A stretch of 34,838 nt of DNA from Candidatus Omnitrophota bacterium. Its GTDB lineage: Bacteria; Omnitrophota; Omnitrophia; Omnitrophales; JACQLI01. Under the pieces are notes generated by a model that ran no database searches, was not told where the DNA came from, and saw only the letters and a program-made list of their open reading frames with translations. Made by a program: the position numbers and the translations under genes. The stretch is taken from assembly GCA_016204125.1 (NCBI GenBank), contig JACQLI010000044.1, positions 1 to 34,838 of the forward strand, given 5' to 3'. This document shows positions 24,085 through 30,104 of this stretch, piece by piece. Numbering within the stretch: position 1 is the stretch's first letter; each line of letters opens with the position of its first letter.

Positions 24085-24099
24085 GTAGGAATTCCTACT
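24084..24099. promoter_or_regulatory. 16-bp perfect palindrome at the riboswitch transcript start
   Basis: AGTAGGAATTCCTACT reads the same on both strands. It lies at the predicted transcription start and directly abuts the aptamer, so it could be an operator or a 5' hairpin of the leader. Confidence 0.4.
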
Positions 24100-24104
24100 C
24101 ATTA

Positions 24105-24133
24105 AAAATACACGGAAACTCTCCAAAATGCAA
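24105..24133 (-). promoter_or_regulatory. Probable promoter of the riboswitch operon
   Basis: On the minus strand TTGCAT (24128-24133) is followed by a 17-base spacer and TATTTT (24105-24110). Transcription would start near 24098, a few bases before the aptamer. The match is partial but the position fits. Confidence 0.45.
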
Positions 24134-24168
24134 ACGGGTATCTACGTAACTCTTGATCAGAAAGTGGG

Positions 24169-24627
24169 TTAAGACTTCTTTTCGAGTTGCAGGATATGGA
24201 AGGCGAGTCTTGTTTCCATCACCATAAAGAGGATGGCTACAAAGATGCAAATCATTCCTGCTAAGAAGATAAACACCGATGGATACGCAAGGGGAAGAAC
24301 CGAGTATCTATTGAGAAAGAGAAAAACTGAAGTAGCGATAAAACAAAGGATGGCTACGTAATTGAAATGAATGGCATTCTTTACCTGCATTGTACGTCTA
24401 ATGAGTTCTTCAAGTTGCAGTTTAAGACTATGCAGACGTTCGTTATCAATAGGGCTCCGATCAAGCCTTTGTTCAAGGAGACGCCTCTCTTCGTTGAGAA
24501 GCCGAAAGCGGTTGAAGAGACTCGAAAACTTATTCTGCAGTGCCAAAAGAAGAAGCGCAGCACTTGAAATCATCACCGCGGGTGAAAGTGTGTATTGAAT
24601 AATCTCGGCTGCGTCAGACGGCTGCAA
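24169..24627 (-). CDS. DUF2721 membrane protein
   Basis: The 152-residue protein follows the DUF2721 pattern: an N-terminal helix with LSPAVMISSAALLLLALQNK, then FNRFRLLNEERRLLE, a coiled linker, and two further membrane helices (about 88-108 and 116-138). Function is unknown. The only usable start is TTG at 24627, because a stop codon lies three codons upstream and the next Met is inside the first helix. The CBM48 gene ends 18 bases upstream. Confidence 0.85.
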   Translation of the reverse strand: MQPSDAAEIIQYTLSPAVMISSAALLLLALQNKFSSLFNRFRLLNEERRLLEQRLDRSPIDNERLHSLKLQLEELIRRTMQVKNAIHFNYVAILCFIATSVFLFLNRYSVLPLAYPSVFIFLAGMICIFVAILFMVMETRLAFHILQLEKKS

Positions 24628-24645
24628 TAAAGGCTACCCCAAAAT

Positions 24646-24948
24646 TTATTCGACGTTGATCACGCAATTCCAAGAGCCGAATGGATTCGGTACACACTCC
24701 TTGGGATCGGGATCACATTCCCAGACTCCGTCCACAAAATAGCGATATTCGTAACGGCCAGGAGCGAGTTGCAGCGTGATTTGCCACTTCCCTTTTCGAT
24801 CTTTCTTCATAGAAGATGCGCTGAGATCCCAATCATTGAAACTTCCCGCAAGAAAAACGGACCGAGCCGAGGGCGCGTCATATTCAAATTGGATTTTTCG
24901 AACTGTCCTTTTCAGGGCTTTGGGTTCCATCAGATGAGTGAATGGCAT
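24646..24948 (-). CDS. Glycogen-binding (CBM48 / isoamylase-N / AMPK-beta-like) protein
   Basis: The 100-residue protein is a single CBM48 domain. It shows VFLAGSFNDWD, then a charged strand with KGKWQITLQLAPGRYEYRYFVDG, and a final FGSWNCVINVE strand. Such domains bind alpha-glucans and are usually attached to branching or debranching enzymes; stand-alone copies are known in bacteria. No signal peptide is seen. An AGGAGG site lies 8 bases before the ATG, fixing the start. Confidence 0.93.
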   Translation of the reverse strand: MPFTHLMEPKALKRTVRKIQFEYDAPSARSVFLAGSFNDWDLSASSMKKDRKGKWQITLQLAPGRYEYRYFVDGVWECDPDPKECVPNPFGSWNCVINVE

Positions 24949-24994
24949 GGAGATTTCCTCCTTTTCAAAAATTTAACGGCAAATTACAGGAGTA

Positions 24995-25378
24995 TTATAC
25001 TCTCAATGCCCGGCGAGTGAAATAGATCATCCAGATTACGGGAAAGACGAGGAAGACAGATACCCTCGGATGAAGCACGTTCTTGATGCGGTCAAGGAGG
25101 GTCGGTTCTTCAAAAAGCCAGAAGGTCCACACGAAGTAGGCAAGGTAGCAGCCGAATCCGAAGCCTGCGAGAGCAAGGACAAGGCTGAGGGGTATGGCCC
25201 ACGGCCTCGATTTCCAGAATCCCCAGACACAAGTCACCAGGGCAATGAAGATTGCTGCATCAAGAAGCGTCCACCAGGAAAGAAGCTTTTCATTAATGTT
25301 AACTAGAGCGTAACAAACGTAAGCCGAGTAAAGTACGCCCAGAAAAATAAGAATTTTGGCAGGGTTCAAGCGGATCAT
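24995..25378 (-). CDS. Small four-helix membrane protein (unknown)
   Basis: The 127-residue protein has four hydrophobic segments (about 8-28, 36-55, 60-85 and 105-122) with many Trp and Phe residues. I recognise no family. It lies 29 bases downstream of the lipoprotein gene, in the CarD-lipoprotein-membrane protein run. Confidence 0.7.
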   Translation of the reverse strand: MIRLNPAKILIFLGVLYSAYVCYALVNINEKLLSWWTLLDAAIFIALVTCVWGFWKSRPWAIPLSLVLALAGFGFGCYLAYFVWTFWLFEEPTLLDRIKNVLHPRVSVFLVFPVIWMIYFTRRALRV

Positions 25379-25407
25379 AGCAACCTTATTCTACCATTCC
25401 AGGTTTT

Positions 25408-25623
25408 TCAATCAATGCTGGAACTTGGGTAACGGTCGTAACTACCCGATACACCCTGCGAATCAGGTGCGTTTTTGTGGTACCAGCGGCGGTCTACGGG
25501 ATTGTATTCCAAATCGGAATTAAGCTCCCTCTCATTATAACGTCCTGGAGCTGCCACGCACCCGCTAAGAAACAGAAGGGCAATAATTAGGGTGGGTCTG
25601 AAAGGTGTAAAGTCGTTTCTCAA
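25408..25623 (-). CDS. Small lipoprotein (unknown)
   Basis: The 71-residue protein has a type II signal sequence with lipobox LSGC (Cys about residue 22). A short polar tail follows with EYNPVDRRWYHKNAP and Ser-rich end. It starts at TTG, three bases after the CarD-like stop codon, with AAGG just upstream. Function is unknown. Confidence 0.7.
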   Translation of the reverse strand: MRNDFTPFRPTLIIALLFLSGCVAAPGRYNERELNSDLEYNPVDRRWYHKNAPDSQGVSGSYDRYPSSSID

Positions 25624-25626
25624 TCC

Positions 25627-26172
25627 TTAATCTTCGGAGGCGTGCGTCAGAGCGGCGAGAACCGACGGATTGATTCTTGACGATCCTCCCAGACTTTCTC
25701 GAACCTTCGTCGCTGTCTCTTTCAGAGTAGTCTTGAACACAAAAGCAAGCTCTCCAACAAGACCTTTTGCGGAGTGCTCCAGCATTTGACGTTTTTTTTG
25801 ATCTTTTGCTTCAAGGGTGTCATGAGAAAAAGACAAGATGGCCTGGGCCAGGACCCAGGGTTGATTTTTCTGACTTAACGAGGAGGCGGGTTCAATCTCA
25901 ACATTGGAAGGGACTGCTTTGATATCTCCTTCTTTTAAGTATTCCATGATCTCGTTCGCTTCCCTAACTGAAACAAGCAGATGGAAACCCGAGCCTTCTA
26001 TATCGGGGGCTGCAATGACAAAGCGCACCTTCATCTTATTGGGCGTTTTTGGCACTAAGGAATAACAAAGGACTTCTTTGCCCGATCGGTTTTGTTTAAG
26101 AAGCCCATCCACACGGCATAGCCCATGAACCGCGTGGTAGAGTAAATCACCCTGAACAATCTCTTCTTTCAT
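25627..26172 (-). CDS. CarD/CdnL-type transcription regulator
   Basis: The 181-residue protein matches the CarD RNA-polymerase-interacting domain at its N-terminus: GDLLYHAVHGLCRVDGL, then KEVLCYSLVP and KMKVRFVIAAPDIEGSGFHLL, with a following helix EANEIMEYLK. A C-terminal helical region (about 100-175) fits the second domain. Members bind the RNA polymerase beta subunit and stabilise open complexes, often at rRNA promoters. The basic/Trp patch of the DNA-contact helix is less clear than usual. It heads a run with a lipoprotein and a membrane protein. Confidence 0.8.
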   Translation of the reverse strand: MKEEIVQGDLLYHAVHGLCRVDGLLKQNRSGKEVLCYSLVPKTPNKMKVRFVIAAPDIEGSGFHLLVSVREANEIMEYLKEGDIKAVPSNVEIEPASSLSQKNQPWVLAQAILSFSHDTLEAKDQKKRQMLEHSAKGLVGELAFVFKTTLKETATKVRESLGGSSRINPSVLAALTHASED

Positions 26173-26263
26173 CTTAATAGTATATAACTGTTTCCTTAAA
26201 AAGAGTGATTTATGTGAGGAATAGGCACGAGAAAGGTGAATTTTACCTTAATTGGCCTTAAAA

Positions 26264-27502
26264 TTAGAGACGTCTTCGGAAACGGCCATGTGACCTGCGG
26301 GGTGCAAAGACATATCGGGTGGGTGCCGCGAAACGTTCAAGCGGAATTTCAGGATGCTCCGAAATTGGCAGTGCAGTCCGTATCAGCCGCTCAATACTTT
26401 GGACATCATTCCTTTGGTCAGGCGTGGCAAAAGAGATGGCGTGTCCCTGATGGCCCGCACGGCTGGTGCGCCCGATCCTGTGGACGTAATTCTCCGCATC
26501 TTCTGGAAGGTCGTAATTGATCACAACTTCAATTCCGGTCACATCAATCCCGCGTGCTGCGATATCGGTCGCAACAAGCACCCGATAGCGGCCCGCCTTA
26601 AAACCTTCTAGCGCTTCGCGCCGCTGACTGAGCGAACGGTCAGAATGAATCTCGGCCGCGGGATAGCCCATGGCCCTGATGCTCCGAGTCGTCTTACGCG
26701 CTCCGATCTTGGTACGCCTGAAGATAAGGATACTTCCCCGATACTGCGTAAGGAGTTTGGCTAAAAGGTCATTTTTGTTTTCTTTTTTGACAATGAAAAG
26801 CTCCTGGGTCAGTCTTTCGACAAGTGTTCCAGAAGGAGCGATTTCCACATTGATCGGGAGTTTCATGTAAGAGGCCGCGATCGCCGCAACAGCCTGCGGC
26901 ATGGTGGCACAGAAAAGCATGGTCTGGCGATCCCGCGGCAGGGCTTTGAGGATCTGTCCGATCTGCGGGAGAAAACCCATGTCGAGCATGCGGTCTGCCT
27001 CATCGAGGACCAAAACGTGCACATCGGCAAGCATGACCGTACGCTGGCTCATATGATCAAGCAATCGGCCTGGCGTGGCAATAATCACACTCGGATTTTT
27101 GCGGAGTGATCGGATCTGTTCATTCATGGAGGCCCCGCCGATCACCACGGCATTTCGAATGCCGAAGGTGGAGCCAATTTTTTGGAAGGTCTCCGCAACT
27201 TGAACCGCTAGCTCACGGGTCGGCACCAGCACAACCCCCTTCCCCTTCCTCTGCGAGAAACGCTGCACCATGGGGATAGCAAAAGCGAGCGTCTTTCCCG
27301 TTCCTGTTTGCGCAATGCCGACCAGATCTTTGCCTTCAATTGCAGGCGGGATCGCCTTCTGCTGGATCGGCGTGGGGATCTTGAATTTCAGCCGATCAAT
27401 CACTCCAATCATCTGAGGCGCAATTCCAAGTCCGTCAAAACTGATGGGGTTATTCACAAGGGGGTATTCTACTCTTGGAAACTTGGGCTTCAAGTGGTAC
27501 AT
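26264..27502 (-). CDS. DEAD-box RNA helicase (RhlE-like)
   Basis: The 412-residue protein has every DEAD-box motif in order: Q-motif region with F22 and PTPIQQKAIP (43-52), AQTGTGKT (64-71), PTRELA (94-99), TPGRLLD, DEAD (167-170), CAT at 198-200 (usually SAT), then HSDRSLSQRRE, ATDIAARGID (311-320) and HRIGRTSRAG (341-350). A short Arg-rich tail (RSHGRFRRRL) may bind RNA. Such enzymes unwind structured RNA in ribosome assembly or decay. It starts 32 bases from a divergent plus-strand gene; its start has no clear ribosome site. Confidence 0.95.
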   Translation of the reverse strand: MYHLKPKFPRVEYPLVNNPISFDGLGIAPQMIGVIDRLKFKIPTPIQQKAIPPAIEGKDLVGIAQTGTGKTLAFAIPMVQRFSQRKGKGVVLVPTRELAVQVAETFQKIGSTFGIRNAVVIGGASMNEQIRSLRKNPSVIIATPGRLLDHMSQRTVMLADVHVLVLDEADRMLDMGFLPQIGQILKALPRDRQTMLFCATMPQAVAAIAASYMKLPINVEIAPSGTLVERLTQELFIVKKENKNDLLAKLLTQYRGSILIFRRTKIGARKTTRSIRAMGYPAAEIHSDRSLSQRREALEGFKAGRYRVLVATDIAARGIDVTGIEVVINYDLPEDAENYVHRIGRTSRAGHQGHAISFATPDQRNDVQSIERLIRTALPISEHPEIPLERFAAPTRYVFAPRRSHGRFRRRL

Positions 27503-27503
27503 T
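27475..27503 (+). promoter_or_regulatory. Possible promoter for the AMMECR1-fusion gene
   Basis: TTGGAA (27475-27480), a 17-base spacer and TACATT (27498-27503) match the consensus at four of six positions each. They lie within the first codons of the divergent helicase gene. Transcription would start about 25 bases before the ATG. Confidence 0.35.
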
Positions 27504-27534
27504 TTTGGGGTAAGATCAGCTAGGAGGGCAATAT

Positions 27535-29322
27535 ATGTTCGTGCAAAATAAAATATTCAGAATGATACTCTACAATTTAGCGATACTTTCATTATCGTTA
27601 AGCTGTACTGTAGTAAATACATCTTCGCGGCCATCCAAGAAGTCAATAGAAAGTCTAACTCTTAATGACAAAAAATTTATTGCCGACTACGTATACTCAG
27701 TAATGGACTCTTATATGAAGGGCGAGAAGATTCCGGGTACATCCAGAAAAGAAGGCGTCGATTTAGATTTTGATTATGACAGAGTATTTATTTCCCTTTA
27801 TAACCAAAATAAGCTCCTGGGTTGTCAGAGCGGTTCGGCAAAGAGAGATACTCAAGGAAGAATGTTCTTGGATCTAAAAGAGGCCTCTATCGACTCCATG
27901 AAAGACACCCGTTTTGATAAAGATCAGAGTAAGAAATTGGATAGGAATAATTACGTTATCTTGAATTTTTTGTTCAACAAACAAAAGATGAAGCAAAATA
28001 ATCTTGCTTATATGGAAAAGAACATAGAATTGGGAATTCATTCGGTATCGGTTGGAAGGAAAAAGAAACGTGTTTATTTTATCTCATCCGTGCCCATAAC
28101 AAAAAATTATGACCTGGAGAGAATGTTAAAACAGCTTTGCAAAAAGGGGAAATTCAATCCAACCTGTTACCTCGATAAAGATACAGAGATACACAGGTAC
28201 GATACAGTAGTGTTCAGAGCTGACAGACAGGATCATATAACCGATCTCTATAGATTCAACATTCTGGTTGACGAAAGCGATGTCACACAAAAAAGAATTT
28301 CGGAAAGTTTGTCTTTGGCTAAAGATTGGGTGATGAATAACATCAATCCAGAAACAAATCTCTTGGAATATACGTATTATCCGAGCAAAGACACATATTC
28401 AAAAAAGAATCATCATATAAGGCAGCTGGCGACATTATGGGCGCTAACTGAGTTAAGAAACTTTTTAAAGACAAAAGAATTAGACGGCTTGGTTAAACGC
28501 ACTTTTGAGTATTACTTGTCCCACGAACGTACAAAAGATGATTATGCCTATCTGGCTGCTGACAAAAACCCTTCCATAGCCCTCAATGCATTCATGATGA
28601 TGGCATTATCGAATAGTGATTTACCCGAGAAAAAAACATTGCTCAAGAGATTGGCAGGAGGAATTCTCAATTTGCAGTTACCCGATGGGTCCTATCAGAC
28701 ACTTTTTATGTCCAAAGAAGTCAAAGGTGTGAATTACTATCCTGGAGAGGCGATGCTGGCGTTAATGACCTTATACCAGGCAACAAAAGAGCCCCTCTAT
28801 CTAGATTCTGTTAAGAAGGCATTTCCTTACTATAGAGAATACTGGAGGAATAATAAAAATACAGCGCTTATACCTTGGCATACGCAAACTTACTATTTAT
28901 TGTATAAAGAAACACGCGATCCAGAATTGGCAGAATTTATATTTGAGATGAGCGATTGGCTTATAGATAATCATCAGATATATGAGAGCCAATACATCGA
29001 TCAAATAGGAGGTTTTCCTAAAAAAAATCCGAGCGGATGTTCAACGGCTGTATATCTGGAAGGAATCAATGATGCCTATTCTCTGGCTATGGACAAAAAT
29101 GATAATCCACACAAGAATAAGTATGCACGCTCAATTTCCCTTGGGATAAGATTTGTTCTACAGTCTCAAATCAATAAGGAAAATTCTTTCCATCTCAAGA
29201 ATTCCAAAAAAGCAATTGGCGGTACTACTAAAAGGCTTACGGATAATAGCCAGAGGATTGATTACATCCAGCATACCATCAGGGCGTTTTTGAAGACTTA
29301 TGAGAATAAGATATTTGAATAG
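27535..29322 (+). CDS. AMMECR1-domain / helical-barrel fusion lipoprotein, AT-rich
   Basis: The 595-residue protein begins with a lipoprotein-like signal (cleavage before C24, SLSC). The first domain (about 45-235) fits AMMECR1: RVFISLYNQNKLLGCQSG, then DTRFD, then LERMLKQLCKKGKF. The rest (about 250-590) is helical, with HHIRQLATLWALTELRNF, LQLPDGSYQTLF, YYPGEAMLALMTLYQ and PWHTQTYYLLYK, like an (alpha/alpha)6 barrel of the cyclase/epimerase/glycosidase kind. AMMECR1 proteins are associated with redox-related chemistry, but the role is unsettled. It has a perfect AGGAGG site. Hand counts of three 60-base lines give 30, 32 and 38% GC, against 58% for one line of the adjacent helicase, which suggests horizontal acquisition. 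Confidence 0.75.
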   Translation: MFVQNKIFRMILYNLAILSLSLSCTVVNTSSRPSKKSIESLTLNDKKFIADYVYSVMDSYMKGEKIPGTSRKEGVDLDFDYDRVFISLYNQNKLLGCQSGSAKRDTQGRMFLDLKEASIDSMKDTRFDKDQSKKLDRNNYVILNFLFNKQKMKQNNLAYMEKNIELGIHSVSVGRKKKRVYFISSVPITKNYDLERMLKQLCKKGKFNPTCYLDKDTEIHRYDTVVFRADRQDHITDLYRFNILVDESDVTQKRISESLSLAKDWVMNNINPETNLLEYTYYPSKDTYSKKNHHIRQLATLWALTELRNFLKTKELDGLVKRTFEYYLSHERTKDDYAYLAADKNPSIALNAFMMMALSNSDLPEKKTLLKRLAGGILNLQLPDGSYQTLFMSKEVKGVNYYPGEAMLALMTLYQATKEPLYLDSVKKAFPYYREYWRNNKNTALIPWHTQTYYLLYKETRDPELAEFIFEMSDWLIDNHQIYESQYIDQIGGFPKKNPSGCSTAVYLEGINDAYSLAMDKNDNPHKNKYARSISLGIRFVLQSQINKENSFHLKNSKKAIGGTTKRLTDNSQRIDYIQHTIRAFLKTYENKIFE

Positions 29323-29337
29323 CCTTGTGTGGTGAAC

Positions 29338-29372
29338 AAAAAGGCCGGGAGAATAAACCGCCCGGCCTTTTT
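29338..29372. terminator. Bidirectional intrinsic terminator
   Basis: AAAAAGGCCGGG (29338-29349) and CCCGGCCTTTTT (29361-29372) form a perfect 12-bp inverted repeat with an 11-base loop. It has a T-run in both directions. It separates the convergent AMMECR1-fusion gene (+) and the tRNA-fMet gene (-). Confidence 0.95.
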
Positions 29373-29377
29373 AGAAA

Positions 29378-29675
29378 TGGTAGCGGGGGTTGGATTTGAA
29401 CCAACGACCTTTGGGTTATGCTTACTACTTCAGCTTTCGCTGCTTCGCCAAAAAGTGCGGCGAATTCGTAGTCTGGACTATACCTTCACCCTTTTAAACC
29501 AACTCGGGTGCCTGCCGTCTAGTCTCTACACCTTCTCGCCATACATCTTGGCGAACTTGGCTCGGTATTCCCATTGCAGGGTTCACCGAATTTGACAGGT
29601 AATCTTTCCTTGTATTGCTACAAGGACGCCCAATGACCTTGAGCCCAACGAGCTACCGGACTGCTCCACCCCGCG
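29378..29675 (-). tRNA. Initiator tRNA-fMet (CAT), interrupted by a group I intron
   Basis: The exons are 29642-29675 and 29378-29420. Joined, they give a 77-nt initiator tRNA. The acceptor has an unpaired C1 (opposite T72), the initiator hallmark, then GCGGGG paired with CCCCGC. The D-arm is GAGC-AGTCCGGTA-GCTC, the anticodon stem TTGGG/CCCAA with loop CTCATAA, and the T-arm GTTGGTTCAAATCCAAC. Three G-C pairs at the base of the anticodon stem (GGG/CCC) also mark an initiator. CCA is encoded. The intron interrupts the anticodon loop after U33. Confidence 0.93.
29421..29641 (-). ncRNA. Group I self-splicing intron (221 nt, no ORF) in tRNA-fMet
   Basis: With the last exon base U and the intron's last base G, as group I introns require, the exons join to a normal anticodon loop. 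Helices seen by eye are P2 (TCCTTGTA-GCAA-TACAAGGA, 29607-29626), P4 (TCGGT/ACCGA), P5 (CCC/GGG around TGCAAT), P6 (TCGCC/GGCGA), P7 (GACTA 29520-29524 with TAGTC 29476-29480), P8 (CACCC/GGGTG), and P9 including CAGC-GAAA-GCTG (29431-29442). The conserved stretches GAGACTAGACGGCAG and AAGGTATAGTCC are the R and S elements. The compact form resembles the IC3 introns of bacterial tRNAs. No homing endonuclease is present. Confidence 0.92.
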
Positions 29676-29683
29676 GCGTATCT

Positions 29684-29752
29684 AATAAAACCCTTGTGGC
29701 GCGGGGCTGCTGGAAGACGCTGCCCCACGTCGTAGGGTCGTGTGGTTTTATT
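29684..29752. other. Structured segment between ftsB and tRNA-fMet
   Basis: AATAAAACC (29684-29692) and GGTTTTATT (29744-29752) are perfect inverted repeats. Inside lies a GC-rich hairpin, GGGGC with GCCCC. On the minus strand it follows the ftsB stop. It may be a terminator with a short T-run or a processing hairpin before the tRNA. Confidence 0.45.
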
Positions 29753-29788
29753 CCGGTGAAGGTATTCTAAAGGGGAAAGCCCGAAAAT

Positions 29789-30091
29789 TCAATGGGATTC
29801 GGGCGGTTCGGTGGGTTCCTTCTCAGGAACAAGCTTATAAATCATCTCGCCTGGCTTCACAAGGCCAAGCTCTTCGCGGATCACCTTTTCAAGATAATCC
29901 TGATCCTTTTCAAGGAGTTCTTTCTCTTCTTGAAGATTCTGGATCTGTTTGTCGAGTTGGGCGAGTTCCCTACCGAGCCTCTCTTCTTCTAGACGAAGTT
30001 CCTGGTAGCGCGATAGCCCAGGGAGATAAAGGAATGCAAAGAGAATGAGGAGAGCGACTCCAACCCAGAGAATTTTGAAACGGCGTCTCAT
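29789..30091 (-). CDS. ftsB: Septum formation initiator FtsB/DivIC family
   Basis: The 100-residue protein has an N-terminal membrane helix (about 7-25), a leucine-rich coiled coil (about 30-70) and the family's ending REELGLVKPGEMIY. FtsB works with FtsL and FtsQ in the division-site complex on the periplasmic side. It lies 13 bases after eno with an AGGAG site 7 bases before the ATG. The eno-ftsB order is widely conserved. The Pro/Glu tail (EKEPTEPPESH) is variable in the family. Confidence 0.9.
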   Translation of the reverse strand: MRRRFKILWVGVALLILFAFLYLPGLSRYQELRLEEERLGRELAQLDKQIQNLQEEKELLEKDQDYLEKVIREELGLVKPGEMIYKLVPEKEPTEPPESH

Positions 30092-30104
30092 CCGTTTCTC
30101 CTAG

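Noticed and set aside
29329..29595. Plus-strand 88-residue reading frame
   Set aside because: It reads the terminator, the antisense of the fMet 3' exon and the intron; there is no sign of a protein family.
29421..29641. Homing endonuclease in the intron
   Set aside because: The intron is only 221 nt and has no meaningful open frame in either direction.
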